From NCBI RefSeq assembly GCF_019429625.1, contig NZ_JAHXRW010000004.1, positions 310,001 through 374,000 on the forward strand: DNA of 64,000 bases. Direction: 5' to 3'. Positions within the stretch are counted from its first letter, which is position 1, and the number at the start of each line of letters is the position of its first letter. Below the pieces are notes generated by a model that worked only from the letters and a program-made list of their open reading frames with translations, was not told where the DNA came from and ran no database searches. The stretch comes from Celeribacter sp. PS-C1 (GTDB taxonomy: Bacteria; Pseudomonadota; Alphaproteobacteria; Rhodobacterales; Rhodobacteraceae). Shown here in pieces: positions 27,065 to 36,544 of this stretch. A program made the translations under genes and the position numbers.

Positions 27065-27802
27065 TCAGAGCATAGCCATCCCGCCATTCACATGCAGCGT
27101 CGTGCCGGTGGTATAGCCTGCCTCTTGCGAGGCCAGATACAACACAGCCGCCGCGATCTCTTCCGGCGTGCCCATGCGCGCGCTCGGGATCTGTGCGTTG
27201 ATCTTGTCTTTTTGATCGTCCGTCAGCTTGTCGGTCATCGCGGTCGCAATGAAGCCCGGCGCAACGCAGTTCACGGTGATACCGCGCGTTGCAACCTCGT
27301 AGGCCAGCGATTTCGACATGCCGACCATGCCCGCTTTCGACGCCGCATAGTTGCCCTGCCCCGGGTTGCCGGTCGCGCCGACGATCGAGGAAATATTCAC
27401 AATCCGGCCCCAACGTGCCTTCATCATGCCGCGCAGCACGCCTTTGCACAGGCGCATCGTCGAGGTCAGGTTCACGTTCAGCACGCTTTCCCACTCGTCA
27501 TCCGACATCCGCATAAACAGGTTGTCGCGCGTGATGCCCGCGTTGTTCACCAGAATATCGACAGAGCCCATCGCCTCGGCCGCCTGCTTCGGCAGCGCCT
27601 CGACAGACTCCTTGTCAGACAGGTTGCACGGCAACACATGCGCACGCTCACCAAGCTCTGCCGCCAGCGCTTCCAAAGGCTCCACCCGCGTCCCGGACAG
27701 CGCCACAGTTGCTCCCGCATCATAAAGCGCCTTGGCAATCGCACCACCGATGCCCCCGGACGCGCCCGTGATCAGCGCATTTTTACCAGTCAGATCAAAC
27801 AT
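27065..27802 (-). CDS. fabG: 3-oxoacyl-[acyl-carrier-protein] reductase
   Basis: 245 residues from the ATG at 27802 (GGAGGA ribosome binding site 8 nt away; an in-frame TTG two codons earlier is less likely). It is a short-chain dehydrogenase: TGASGGIGGA nucleotide motif, NNAG, catalytic Ser around SSIVGATG and YAASKAG (Tyr-Lys). It reduces beta-ketoacyl-ACP with NADPH. It lies 87 nt downstream of fabD in the fabD-fabG-acpP order. Confidence 0.96.
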   Translation of the reverse strand: MFDLTGKNALITGASGGIGGAIAKALYDAGATVALSGTRVEPLEALAAELGERAHVLPCNLSDKESVEALPKQAAEAMGSVDILVNNAGITRDNLFMRMSDDEWESVLNVNLTSTMRLCKGVLRGMMKARWGRIVNISSIVGATGNPGQGNYAASKAGMVGMSKSLAYEVATRGITVNCVAPGFIATAMTDKLTDDQKDKINAQIPSARMGTPEEIAAAVLYLASQEAGYTTGTTLHVNGGMAML

Positions 27803-27889
27803 TTCCAATTCCTCCGAAGCTTTTCGCTTCTTTTGTCCATAAAATATTCCGGGTGAACCGCGCCCAAAGGCGCGGTGAGGGCGGAGCCC

Positions 27890-28819
27890 TTACCCTTTCA
27901 GCTTCGCGATGTCTTCAGGCGTGCCCACGGCACTGCAAGCGATGGATTTCTCAATCCGCCGCACCATACCCGAAAGCGCCTTGCCCGCACCGATTTCCCA
28001 CATCTCGGTGACGCCCTCTGCCGCCATGTAGGCCACGGATTCGCGCCAGCGCACGGAACCGGTCACCTGCTCGACCAAAAGCGCCCGGATCAACGCCGGA
28101 TCGGTCACGGCGGAGGCCCGCACGTTCGCCACCAGAGGCACTGCGGGGGCCACGATCTCGACATCGTCCAAGGCCTCGGCCATCACCTCTGCCGCAGGCG
28201 CCATCAGCGCGCAGTGGAACGGTGCGGAGACCGGCAAAAGAACCGCACGTTTCGCGCCTTTTTCCTTGGCGATCTCAACGGCGCGCTCAACGGCGTCTTT
28301 GTGACCGGAGACCACAACCTGCCCCGGATCGTTGTCATTCGCCGCCTGACAGACCTCACCTTGGGCCGCCTCTTCCGCCACGTCTTTCACGGTCGCGAAA
28401 TCCAACCCCAGCAAAGCTGCCATGGCGCCCACGCCCACAGGCACAGCCTTTTGCATCGCTTCGCCACGGGTGCGCAAAAGCCGCGCCGTATCGGCCACGG
28501 AGATCGCACCCGCCGCAGCCAAAGCGGAATATTCACCCAAGGAGTGCCCCGCCACAAACGCTGCATCCGTCACCGCAAAGCCCTCGGCCTCCAGCGCCCG
28601 CATCGCCGCCAAAGAGGTCGCCATCAACGCAGGCTGCGCGTTCTGCGTCAGCGTCAGCGTCTCGATCTCGCCCTCCCAGATCAGCGAGGACAGGCTTTCA
28701 CCCAATGCCTCATCGACCTCTTCGAATACGGCTTTAGCCGCAGGATATGCCTCGGCCAAAGCCTTGCCCATACTGATGGTTTGGGCGCCCTGCCCCGGGA
28801 AAACGAATGCGCGCGTCAT
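27890..28819 (-). CDS. fabD: Malonyl-CoA:ACP transacylase
   Basis: 309 residues from the ATG at 28819 (GGAGGGG site upstream). It loads malonate from CoA onto ACP. The chain begins FVFPGQGAQ, and the nucleophile is in GHSLGEYSALAAAGA. It is the first gene of the fab cluster on this strand. The longer frame to 28906 is leader. Confidence 0.96.
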   Translation of the reverse strand: MTRAFVFPGQGAQTISMGKALAEAYPAAKAVFEEVDEALGESLSSLIWEGEIETLTLTQNAQPALMATSLAAMRALEAEGFAVTDAAFVAGHSLGEYSALAAAGAISVADTARLLRTRGEAMQKAVPVGVGAMAALLGLDFATVKDVAEEAAQGEVCQAANDNDPGQVVVSGHKDAVERAVEIAKEKGAKRAVLLPVSAPFHCALMAPAAEVMAEALDDVEIVAPAVPLVANVRASAVTDPALIRALLVEQVTGSVRWRESVAYMAAEGVTEMWEIGAGKALSGMVRRIEKSIACSAVGTPEDIAKLKG

Positions 28820-28958
28820 GCTCGCCCCTCCAACTGTCTCAATGTTGCAGACGGGTCTAACGGTCTCACGCGCAGGCGGCAAGCCCGACATGGGACCCAC
28901 CGTCACTCAGCTTGATCGCATCGACGCGCCGGATCACCCATTGGAACAGAGATTAAGA

Positions 28959-29642
28959 TCAGCGCAAAGAACGCGGCAGTGTCTTTGAAGCCGCCTTGCG
29001 CGTCATGCGCTGAGACCGAAGACGCGTCGCGTCGGCATTCTCCGTGACGGACATTACTGGCGCGATAGGTTCGGCCCGCAAATCCGTATTCAGATCGTAC
29101 CAAAGCTCCCGCAGCACCGTTTCACTGCCCTCGAACAGCGTCTCTATCGCACCCAGCGCGCCGAAACGCACATCGAGATGCGTTGTCCGGCTCGGCACCG
29201 GACTGCGGCGCACGAACACCGATCCGATCTCCTCAAATCCGATCACAGTGTGCAACCGCGACTCTGCGCGGCGGTTCACCCACACGATCCGAAGCTGGTG
29301 GCGCAGCAAATCAACCTGCACCTCACGACCAAAGCCGCGCTCCGCCAGATAGCCCAGAGACAACCCGACGATGCCAAGGATGATCGACAGGCCCAACTTG
29401 ATGCCCAAAAGCCCGAGCGCAAAACTCGCCCCCGGCCAGAGCCAAAGCGCACCCATCGCCAGAAGAGAGAGAAAAGACAGCCCCCGCAGGCCCACCTCCG
29501 CCCGCGCCCGCATGTTGCCCGAACCGTCCTGCTGCGTGAGACAATAGCCCCACCCCGTCTCTCGCCGAAAGATCGTCCCGCGATCCTTCGTCCTCACGGG
29601 TGCCGCGCTCGCCCCGCGCACCAAATCAGAAGACAGCGTCAT
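28959..29642 (-). CDS. Hypothetical inner-membrane protein with two hydrophobic helices
   Basis: 227 residues from the ATG at 29642, chosen because AAGGA stands 9 nt before it. A basic N-terminal domain (about 1-50) is followed by two adjacent hydrophobic helices (about 55-100) and a cytoplasmic-looking beta-rich C-terminal domain (about 105-200) with a basic tail. The helix pair followed by a soluble domain resembles bacterial PH-like membrane proteins, but I do not recognise a named family. It is upstream of fabD and separated by 139 bp. Confidence 0.6.
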   Translation of the reverse strand: MTLSSDLVRGASAAPVRTKDRGTIFRRETGWGYCLTQQDGSGNMRARAEVGLRGLSFLSLLAMGALWLWPGASFALGLLGIKLGLSIILGIVGLSLGYLAERGFGREVQVDLLRHQLRIVWVNRRAESRLHTVIGFEEIGSVFVRRSPVPSRTTHLDVRFGALGAIETLFEGSETVLRELWYDLNTDLRAEPIAPVMSVTENADATRLRSQRMTRKAASKTLPRSLR

Positions 29643-29918
29643 TCTGTACATTCCTTGTAGTCGTCTCATCCTTAGGTTGTAATGTTGGTTAATCAGGGCG
29701 GGAATGTGACCAGCTTACGGTGTTTTTTTGCGGCGTCGAAAATCACCCATCCAAGCCACAGATCAACGCCGGAGTTTATTCTTGAACCGAGGCCCGAAAT
29801 GCGTATAAGGGCACATCCTTTCGCAAGATACGTATGAACCGCGCAGTCTCTCGTGGTCGGGCCGCGGAAGGTCAAATGCCCGTCCTATGAAATGCGCTTG
29901 AACATGATTGGAGCACCC

Positions 29919-30275
29919 ATGCCGCTTTACGAGCATGTCTTCATTGCGCGTCAGGACCTTTCCAACGCGCAGGCCGAAGGTCTCATCGAACATTTTGGCA
30001 CCGTCCTCGCCGACAACGGCGGGAAACTCGTCGAGCACGAGTACTGGGGCGTCAAAACGATGGCCTACAAGATCAACAAAAACCGCAAGGGCCACTACGC
30101 CTACCTGCGCACCGACGCCCCGTCGGAAGCCGTGCAGGAAATGGAACGCCTGATGCGTCTGCATGACGACGTGATGCGCGTCCTGACCATCAAGGTCGAC
30201 GCGCACGAGGAAGGCCCCTCCGTGCAAATGCAGAAACGTGACGACCGCGAAGAGCGCCGTCCGCGTCGCAACTGA
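29919..30275 (+). CDS. rpsF: 30S ribosomal protein S6
   Basis: 118 residues from the ATG at 29919 (GGAG 6 nt upstream); the longer frame to 29853 is untranslated leader. It starts MPLYEHVFIAR and contains WGVKTMAYKINKNRKGHY, both S6 hallmarks. It binds 16S rRNA together with S18. It is the first gene of rpsF-rpsR-rplI. Confidence 0.97.
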   Translation: MPLYEHVFIARQDLSNAQAEGLIEHFGTVLADNGGKLVEHEYWGVKTMAYKINKNRKGHYAYLRTDAPSEAVQEMERLMRLHDDVMRVLTIKVDAHEEGPSVQMQKRDDREERRPRRN

Positions 30276-30299
30276 TCTTGCTTGGAAAGGACCTAACCT

Positions 30300-30527
30300 A
30301 TGGCCGCTAAACCGTTTTTCCGCCGCCGCAAAGTCTGCCCGTTCTCCGGCGACAATGCACCTGCGATCGATTACAAAGACACCCGTCTTCTGCAGCGCTA
30401 CATCTCCGAGCGCGGCAAAATCGTTCCGTCCCGCATCACCGCAGTCTCTGCGAAGAAACAGCGTGAACTGGCCCGTGCCATCAAACGCGCTCGCTTCCTC
30501 GCCCTGCTGCCCTACGCTGTGAAGTAA
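30300..30527 (+). CDS. rpsR: 30S ribosomal protein S18
   Basis: 75 residues, very basic. Contains RRRKVCPF and the [23 protein letters not shown]-type S18 signature. It pairs with S6 in the small-subunit platform. GGAAAGGA precedes the ATG, and rplI is 12 nt downstream. Confidence 0.97.
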   Translation: MAAKPFFRRRKVCPFSGDNAPAIDYKDTRLLQRYISERGKIVPSRITAVSAKKQRELARAIKRARFLALLPYAVK

Positions 30528-30539
30528 GGAGTAGATCCC

Positions 30540-31145
30540 ATGGAAGTTATCCTTCTCGAACGCGTGGCCAAACTTGGCCAAATGGGCGACGTCGTGTCCG
30601 TCAAAGACGGCTACGCCCGCAACTTCCTGCTGCCGCAGGAAAAAGCGCTGCGTGCCTCTGAAGCGAACATCAAAGCTTTCGAAGCTCAAAAAGCTCAGCT
30701 CGAGGCCCGTAACCTCGAGTCCAAGAAAGAGGCCGAAGCTCTGGCTGCGACCCTCGACGGTCAGAAGTTCGTCGTGATTCGCTCCGCTTCCGACGCTGGC
30801 TCCCTCTACGGTTCCGTCACCCCGCGTGACGCCGCAGACGCCGCCACCGAAAACGGCTTCACCGTTGACCGCAAACAGGTTGCTCTGAAAGCTCCGATCA
30901 AGGAACTCGGCCTGCACGAAGTGCACGTCATCCTGCACCCGGAAGTTGAAGCCACCGTCATCCTCAACGTGGCTCGTTCCACCGAGGAAGCCGAGCTTCA
31001 AGCCGAAGGCAAATCCATTCAGGAGCTTGCTGCAGAAGCCGAAGCACAGGCCGAATTCGAGATCTCCGAACTGTTCGACGACATCGGTTCCGCCGCGTCC
31101 GACGACGACGATCTGGCCGAAGCTGTCGAGGCAGAAGAAGAGTAA
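30540..31145 (+). CDS. rplI: 50S ribosomal protein L9
   Basis: 201 residues. Starts with the L9 N-terminal domain ([30 protein letters not shown]), followed by the long connecting helix and the C-terminal rRNA-binding domain. An additional acidic tail of about 50 residues, typical of alphaproteobacterial L9, ends the chain. It is the last gene of the ribosomal operon; a strong terminator follows. Confidence 0.97.
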   Translation: MEVILLERVAKLGQMGDVVSVKDGYARNFLLPQEKALRASEANIKAFEAQKAQLEARNLESKKEAEALAATLDGQKFVVIRSASDAGSLYGSVTPRDAADAATENGFTVDRKQVALKAPIKELGLHEVHVILHPEVEATVILNVARSTEEAELQAEGKSIQELAAEAEAQAEFEISELFDDIGSAASDDDDLAEAVEAEEE

Positions 31146-31169
31146 TCTTCTCCCTGTCGAAAAATTCGA

Positions 31170-31198
31170 AAGCCCCGCTGTTTCAGCGGGGCTTTTTC
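31170..31198 (+). terminator. Rho-independent terminator after rplI
   Basis: A perfect 11-bp stem (31170-31180 with 31184-31194), TTT loop and T-run. Confidence 0.92.
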
Positions 31199-31224
31199 TT
31201 TGGTCTTCCGTTCTTTGGCGTCAC

Positions 31225-31815
31225 TTACATCTTGTGATGATCGCAGGTCACATTCGGATTGAACGGCATCAGATCACCAGACGGATTTTCCCGGAACAAC
31301 CAGACATGCTGGTCATAATGCGGCATAAACCCGTGCGCCTCATCCCCCGGCGTCTCCGGGTCGTCCGCCATACGGTCCCACATGCGCCCATTGATCATCG
31401 GTGCCTCCTCATTTCCGGCGGCCTTCCAAGCCGCCTCGAACACCAGATTCTCAATCCCGACCAGCTCCATCGAGCCGTCCGCTTGGGGCTCGTAAAGCAA
31501 AATCGCCGGCTTCATGAAATCCGTATGCGTGCCGGTGCCATCAACGCGGCCTCCCGGAGGCGCCAGTTCAAGCATCGCGGGATGCAGATAATGAATACCC
31601 ATTCCACCCCACTCCGCAGGCAGACCTTCCGCCGCCGCTTCCACGCAATGGCCCGATGGATCGGGAATATAGCCCTCAGCCAGCGCAACATTGACGTCCT
31701 TATACTTTTCCGCCGCACTGCGCAGTTCGTCGAGATCATAGGTCTCCGCCTGTATCGCCCCCGCGAAGCCAAGCGCAGCGACAAAGCCGGTTGCAAGTTT
31801 TGTGCATTTTCTCAT
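31225..31815 (-). CDS. Secreted protein of unknown function
   Basis: 196 residues from the ATG at 31815 (GGAGGAG site). A signal peptide (about residues 1-22, ending IQA) is followed by a soluble domain with conserved-looking blocks: GHCVEAA, MGIHYLHPAML, PAILLYEP, MELVGIENLVF, a late HGFMPHYDQHVWLF block and a His-rich end (CDHHKM). The many histidines could bind a metal or heme, but this is inference and no named family is recognised. It is divergent from the small transglycosylase gene at 32008. Confidence 0.65.
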   Translation of the reverse strand: MRKCTKLATGFVAALGFAGAIQAETYDLDELRSAAEKYKDVNVALAEGYIPDPSGHCVEAAAEGLPAEWGGMGIHYLHPAMLELAPPGGRVDGTGTHTDFMKPAILLYEPQADGSMELVGIENLVFEAAWKAAGNEEAPMINGRMWDRMADDPETPGDEAHGFMPHYDQHVWLFRENPSGDLMPFNPNVTCDHHKM

Positions 31816-31922
31816 GATTTTCTCCTCCCAAAGTGGACGCAAATCTTACGTCTGCGCCCACCTACATGGTGCGCGACTTGGCGAGTCGTCACAAGTTGGC
31901 CCTTTTTGCAGGCCCTCAGCGA

Positions 31923-31941
31923 GGTTTTGCCGAGCAAAACC
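31923..31941. promoter_or_regulatory. Perfect inverted repeat in divergent promoter region
   Basis: 8-bp arms GGTTTTGC/GCAAAACC around a CGA spacer, between the divergent genes starting at 31815 and 32008. Could be an operator or RNA hairpin; the factor is not identified. Confidence 0.4.
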
Positions 31942-32007
31942 ACAACATCTTGGCAGAGAGGCCCGAACATGATCAATAAACACAGTTGAATTTTTAATGA
32001 GCCCCCC

Positions 32008-32478
32008 ATGACCGCAGTCGCCCGCCGGACCTTCCTTCTGTCTGCACTCGCCCTCGCCGCCTGTGGCAACAAGGCCGAAGTCTCCCGCAACCGCCCTTTC
32101 GATCCGCCGCTCTACCCCAATGAGACGCCGGAACTGCGGGCTCTGATCAACAAATGGGCCGACCATTACGAAATCCCGCGCGAGCTGGTGCATCGTCAGG
32201 CCGTGCGCGAAAGCACCCACCGCCCCTGGGCCCGCAATGGACCCTATTGGGGCCTCCTACAAATCCTGCCGCAAACCGCCCGCACCATGGGTCACCGCGG
32301 CCCTGCGGAAGAGCTCTTGGACCCGAATGTGAACCTCGAATACGCAGGCAAATACCTGCGCGGCGCTTATATGGTGTCCGGTGGCGACATTGATGGCGCG
32401 ATGGGCTGGTACGCGCGCGGCTACTACTACGAAGCCAAGGAAAAAGGGCTTTTGTATGAGACGGGACTGCGCAGCTAA
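32008..32478 (+). CDS. Small lytic transglycosylase-like lipoprotein
   Basis: 156 residues. A signal with RRTFLLSALALAAC gives a lipobox cysteine at about 19. The SLT fold is recognisable from HRQAVRESTHRPWARNGPYW followed by GLLQILPQTARTMG; the Glu in RES is the candidate catalytic acid. The gene would encode an outer-membrane-anchored muramidase-type transglycosylase. It is related in design to the lipoprotein at 10115-10735. A terminator follows. Confidence 0.82.
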   Translation: MTAVARRTFLLSALALAACGNKAEVSRNRPFDPPLYPNETPELRALINKWADHYEIPRELVHRQAVRESTHRPWARNGPYWGLLQILPQTARTMGHRGPAEELLDPNVNLEYAGKYLRGAYMVSGGDIDGAMGWYARGYYYEAKEKGLLYETGLRS

Positions 32479-32515
32479 CCGCTTCGTTGTCTGAAAATAT
32501 CCGGCAATCGCAACG

Positions 32516-32537
32516 AAGGGGGCAGAGCCCCCTTTTT
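32516..32537 (+). terminator. Rho-independent terminator after the transglycosylase gene
   Basis: 7-bp stem AAGGGGG/CCCCCTT with a 5-nt loop followed by TTT. Confidence 0.75.
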
Positions 32538-32567
32538 CTTTGCCCACATTGCATACGACCACCGCGA

Positions 32568-32601
32568 CAAAAAAAGGCCGCCTCCTCACGGAAGCGGCCT
32601 T
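32568..32601 (-). terminator. Rho-independent terminator after tig
   Basis: On the minus strand an 8-bp stem AAGGCCGC/GCGGCCTT (12-nt loop) followed by a seven-T run, 40 nt after the trigger-factor stop. Confidence 0.85.
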
Positions 32602-32642
32602 CTGTCCCTCGCTTTATGCGAGATGTCCTTTAAGGACTTATC

Positions 32643-33971
32643 TTATTCGTCGTCGAGGCTTTCGACAGCTTTTTCCAGCTCTTCTTTCGAGACTTCTTTC
32701 TCGGTCAGTTGAGCGTTTTCAGCGATGTAATCGACCACTTTGTCTTCGAACAGCGGAGCCTGGATCTGCTGACGCATCTGCGGGTTTTGCTGAACGAATT
32801 CAAAGAACTGACGCTCTTGGCCCGGGTACTGACGCGCTTGCATCATAACCGCTTGGGTGAACTCTGCGTCGGTGATCTGGATTTCTTGCTTCTGACCGAT
32901 GTCGGCCAACAGAAGACCGAGGCGCACACGGCGCTCAGCCAGCGTGTTGTGCTCGTCGCTCACCTCGATTTCCGGGTGATCGTGACCGTGCACGTCCGGG
33001 TTTTCCTCGTGCCACAGCTGGTGCGCGATTTGTTTCGCTTCAGCTTCAACCAAGGACGGCGGCAGATCGAAGGACACAACAGCGTCGAGTTGATCCAGCA
33101 GGCCACGCTTCATCACAGCGCGGGCGGCGCCGGCGTATTCGGCCTCGAGACGCTCAGCGATCTGGGATTTCAGGGAGGCGAGGTCTTCGGCGCCGAACTT
33201 CTTCGCCAGCTCGTCGTCGATGGCGGAATCAGCCGGAGCTTTGACCGCTTTGACTTTGCACTCGAACACGGCGTCTTTGCCGGCCAGGTTCTCTGCGCCG
33301 TATTCCTCGGGGAATTTCACTTCCACGTTTTTCTCGTCGCCAGCTTTCAGACCCACGAGCTGCTCTTCGAAGCCCGGGATGAAGGAACCGGAGCCCAGCA
33401 CCAGCGGGTAGTCTTCTGCAGCACCGCCGTCGAAGGCTTCGCCGTCAACTTTGCCGAGGAAGTCGATCACGACTTGGTCGCCATCCGCAGCTTCGCCGTC
33501 TTTGTCTTCAAAGTTCTGCGCGGTGGCCGCCAGGTTTTTCAGAGCATCTTCGATCTCATCTTCGCCCGCTTTGACGACGAGTTTCTCGAGCGTCACGGTG
33601 GAGAGGTCGGCTTCCGGAATCTGCGGCAGGGCTTCGTAGGTCATGGTGACGATGACATCGTCGCCCTCTTTCCACTCTTCGCCGCCTTCCATGGTGACAT
33701 TCGGCTGCATCGCCGGCTTGTCGCCAGAGGCTTCGAAGTGATCGTTCATCGCGCCATCGACAGCTTCCTGCATGGCTTCGCCAAGAACACGCTGGCCGAA
33801 TTGCTTTTTGAGGAGCGCCATCGGCACTTTGCCTTTGCGGAAACCCTTCATCTCGACTTCGGGCTGGGCTTCCTTGAGCTTCTCGTTGACTTTGGTGTCA
33901 AGCTCAGCGGCGGTGATGGTGATCTGATAGCCGCGCTTCAGACCTTCGTTCAGGGTCTCGGTGACCTGCAT
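32643..33971 (-). CDS. tig: Trigger factor
   Basis: 442 residues. It is the ribosome-bound chaperone and prolyl isomerase. The N-terminal domain has the ribosome-docking signature GFRKGKVP (about 43-50), followed by the FKBP-like PPIase domain (about 160-245) and the helical C-terminal chaperone domain with an acidic end. No upstream gene on this strand; the tRNA-Leu lies about 280 bp further on the same strand. Confidence 0.97.
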   Translation of the reverse strand: MQVTETLNEGLKRGYQITITAAELDTKVNEKLKEAQPEVEMKGFRKGKVPMALLKKQFGQRVLGEAMQEAVDGAMNDHFEASGDKPAMQPNVTMEGGEEWKEGDDVIVTMTYEALPQIPEADLSTVTLEKLVVKAGEDEIEDALKNLAATAQNFEDKDGEAADGDQVVIDFLGKVDGEAFDGGAAEDYPLVLGSGSFIPGFEEQLVGLKAGDEKNVEVKFPEEYGAENLAGKDAVFECKVKAVKAPADSAIDDELAKKFGAEDLASLKSQIAERLEAEYAGAARAVMKRGLLDQLDAVVSFDLPPSLVEAEAKQIAHQLWHEENPDVHGHDHPEIEVSDEHNTLAERRVRLGLLLADIGQKQEIQITDAEFTQAVMMQARQYPGQERQFFEFVQQNPQMRQQIQAPLFEDKVVDYIAENAQLTEKEVSKEELEKAVESLDDE

Positions 33972-34251
33972 CTTGGCGTCCTTTTTACGTTCTTACGTCT
34001 CTTCCGGCCGCTGGACCGCGACCTGATAAATCAGACGCCCTTCTAGGGGCAGAATCCCTATCGCGCAAGGCTATTCCGCCTGTATTTGCGCGTCTCTTTG
34101 AGTGATGGCCTCTGTGTCGGCCTGATCTTGAGGTTGAGCAAGACAGCAACAACTTTGTTTGCATTGGCTTTCATCGTTTCCCTGCCGAAAACGACTGCCA
34201 ATTGCTGCTGTTTGGGAGGTATAGCCCAACGTCATCCTCTGAATGAGGTGG

Positions 34252-34336
34252 TGGTGCGGGTGGAGGGACTTGAACCCCCACGCCTTGCGGCGCCAGAACC
34301 TAAATCTGGTGCGTCTACCAATTTCGCCACACCCGC
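34252..34336 (-). tRNA. tRNA-Leu (anticodon UAG)
   Basis: 85 nt including an encoded CCA. The 7-bp acceptor stem GCGGGTG/CACCCGC, the D-arm GCGAAATTGGTAGACGC, an anticodon stem CCAGA/TCTGG with loop TTTAGGT (anticodon TAG), a long variable arm and the TPsiC arm GGTTCAAGTCC are all present, as expected for a class II leucine tRNA. Confidence 0.95.
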
Positions 34337-34494
34337 GTGGGGGCTCAGATAGCAAAAGGTTTTTGCGAGGGAAAGAGGCAATCGCATGTGTTGCTCAGCA
34401 CATCGAACAACCCGCTCAAGAAAATGCTGTCCGGTAACACAAAATTACCATATTCTGCTGAACTATTGAGGCAGAGACATTCAGAGGCCCTGAC

Positions 34495-34815
34495 ATGACC
34501 TATAAAGGCAGCGGGCGCGATCACGAGCATGACGACGGGAGAACTCCGTCGATTCCGCTCCGCGTGCGTGACATTTTACCCAATCATGACAGGGGCCTGC
34601 CCCTCGGGACCAAGGTTATGACTGCCGATGGCATCCTGCCCGTGGAGTATCTTGAGCCCGGTGATAGGGTGATCACGCGAGCGGGGATGCGCAGATTGCT
34701 CGGCATCGACACGCCTGCGCCGAAGCGGTTCAAATTGACCTTCGAGCGCGAAGAAGTGATCTACGCAGACGGCCAAATGGTAATGAGCGAGACAGGATTG
34801 CCCTTTTCCGCCTGA
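34495..34815 (+). CDS. Miniature Hint-like (Hedgehog/intein-type) protein
   Basis: 106 residues. After a charged N-terminal segment, residues about 38-75 match the start of the Hint_2 family common in Rhodobacteraceae: GTKVMTADGILPVEYLEPGDRVITR and a following RRLLGID. The catalytic Cys normally found at the start of a Hint domain is not present (Leu-Gly occupies the place), and the domain ends early. It is therefore probably not self-splicing. It may be a degenerate or repurposed stand-alone domain. A terminator follows. Confidence 0.6.
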   Translation: MTYKGSGRDHEHDDGRTPSIPLRVRDILPNHDRGLPLGTKVMTADGILPVEYLEPGDRVITRAGMRRLLGIDTPAPKRFKLTFEREEVIYADGQMVMSETGLPFSA

Positions 34816-34839
34816 TAGTCAGCACAGCTAGGGAATGAG

Positions 34840-34870
34840 AAAAGCCGCCCCTTTTGAGGCGGCTTTTGTT
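34840..34870. terminator. Bidirectional rho-independent terminator
   Basis: A perfect 10-bp stem AAAAGCCGCC/GGCGGCTTTT with an 8-nt loop, between the convergent Hint-like (+) and nnr (-) genes. Confidence 0.88.
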
Positions 34871-34909
34871 TTGAGCATTTAGACCCGAAAATATGGGCCA
34901 CGAAAAAAA

Positions 34910-36544
34910 CTAAAGGCTCAGCGCTCGAAAGACCTTTGGCAGCTCTTCGGGCAAATCCTCGGCAATCAGGCCGGGGCCAAAACTGCGCGCGGCCTCGACA
35001 TGCAGCCATGCGGCGGTCTCGCAGGCCTGATGCGAAGAAAATCCGCGCGCCAAGAGGCCCGTGATCAACCCCGCCAGCACATCTCCCGAGCCAGCCGTTG
35101 CGAGCCAAGGCGCGGCACGATCATAGACGGCGGCATGGATCGAACAGCGTCCATCGGCGGTTGCGATCACTGTATCGGGCCCTTTGAACAGCACCGTGCA
35201 GCCTGCACGCTTGGCGGCTTCGCGGGTGGCATCCACTTTACTATATGCCGGACCTTTGATGGGCGGTTCGGCAAGTTTGGCGGCCAGGTCGGGGAAGAGG
35301 CGTTTGAACTCGCCCGCGTGGGGCGTGAGGACGCAATTTTCATGCAGAGTGGCAAAGCCAGTTTCGCTTTCCGAGAGCGCCGTGAGAGCATCGGCGTCGA
35401 GCACAGTGGCGCGTTTGGCGGCGAGTGCATGAGGCAGGAATTCCACAGCGCGTTCGACACCGAAACCGGGACCGATGCAGAGCGCATTGAGGCGTTTGTC
35501 GGCCAGCACACGAGACAGGATTTCCGGCGTGTCAATCTCGGTCAGCATGATGGCGGTGATCTGGGCGGCGACTTCTGTGACGGCCTCATGCGGGGTGCCG
35601 AGGGTGACGAGGCCAGCGCCGACACGCAGCGCCGCGCGGGCGGCGAGACGGGCGGCCCCGGTTTTGCCAGAGAAACCGGAGAGGATCAGGGCGTGGCCGT
35701 GGGTGTATTTGTGATTTTGGTTCGACCGAATTGAAAATGTGTCTTTTCTGAGATGATAAGGCTCTGGACGTCCGACCAGTCGCACACGCAAAATCTCATC
35801 GGTTTTTGACTTTGAGAATTGTGCCTGTGCCTCCTCTGATGTCAGAGGTTTTGGGGCATTTATAGTGGCAATTATATCCTCGACAAACTTAAACCTCGGC
35901 ACCGGCAAGCCAATATCGCAAACAGTAATTTTTCCGCAAACAAACGGTCCCCGTCCTAAGAAATGGCCAATTTTTTGTTTGTGAAAGGTTACGGTCAAGT
36001 CTGCTTTCGCGCAAACCCCGCCCAGAGAGGTACCACTATCAGCACAAAGGCCCGAGGGTATATCAACAGAAACTGCCCGGAAGTGAGGATTATGCTTATG
36101 GAGATAGCTAAGCGTATACGAGATACTTTTTGAAATTGACCGTGTCAGCCCGGTACCAAAAAGCGCGTCGATATAAAGATTGCAGCTAGGCAACCAAAAT
36201 CCCTCCGGGACAGGTGACACCTCCCCCATCTCCCCCCATCGTTCATAATTCACCTTTGCATCCGGCGGCAGCTTGTCGGGATCGCCATAGAGGAACACTT
36301 CCACCTCCCAGCCGCGTTGCTTCAACAGGCGCGCGATGACGAAGCCGTCACCGCCGTTGTTGCCGGGGCCACAGAGGACGACGGCTTTATAGGAGGTCTG
36401 CGCGAACTCGGGCCATTCCGCCATGACGGCCTCGACCACACCCGCACCCGCGCGCTCCATCAAGTCGAGGCCGGTGACCTCTCCACTGTCGATGGCGGCT
36501 TGCTCGATGGCACGCATTTGCGCCGATGTCAGAATCTCGCTCAT
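34910..36544 (-). CDS. nnr: Bifunctional NAD(P)H-hydrate epimerase / ADP-dependent dehydratase
   Basis: 544 residues. The N-terminal NnrE (YjeF_N) half has GPGNNGGDGFVIARLL, LFGTGL and VDIPSGL; the C-terminal NnrD kinase-like half has GPGFG, LTPHAGEFKRLFP and TAGSGDVLAGLITGLLARG. It repairs damaged NAD(P)HX. The middle of the gene (about 35705-36215, coding the end of the epimerase and the linker) has much lower GC and different codon use than the two ends, so it looks like an imported segment. The start overlaps a short decayed ORF (ATGA) that resembles its own N terminus. Confidence 0.94.
   Translation of the reverse strand: MSEILTSAQMRAIEQAAIDSGEVTGLDLMERAGAGVVEAVMAEWPEFAQTSYKAVVLCGPGNNGGDGFVIARLLKQRGWEVEVFLYGDPDKLPPDAKVNYERWGEMGEVSPVPEGFWLPSCNLYIDALFGTGLTRSISKSISYTLSYLHKHNPHFRAVSVDIPSGLCADSGTSLGGVCAKADLTVTFHKQKIGHFLGRGPFVCGKITVCDIGLPVPRFKFVEDIIATINAPKPLTSEEAQAQFSKSKTDEILRVRLVGRPEPYHLRKDTFSIRSNQNHKYTHGHALILSGFSGKTGAARLAARAALRVGAGLVTLGTPHEAVTEVAAQITAIMLTEIDTPEILSRVLADKRLNALCIGPGFGVERAVEFLPHALAAKRATVLDADALTALSESETGFATLHENCVLTPHAGEFKRLFPDLAAKLAEPPIKGPAYSKVDATREAAKRAGCTVLFKGPDTVIATADGRCSIHAAVYDRAAPWLATAGSGDVLAGLITGLLARGFSSHQACETAAWLHVEAARSFGPGLIAEDLPEELPKVFRALSL

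Noticed and set aside
34086-34352. Open frame ending in EGLEPPRLAAPEPKSGAST
   Set aside because: This is the well-known translation of a reverse-oriented tRNA-Leu gene, not a protein.
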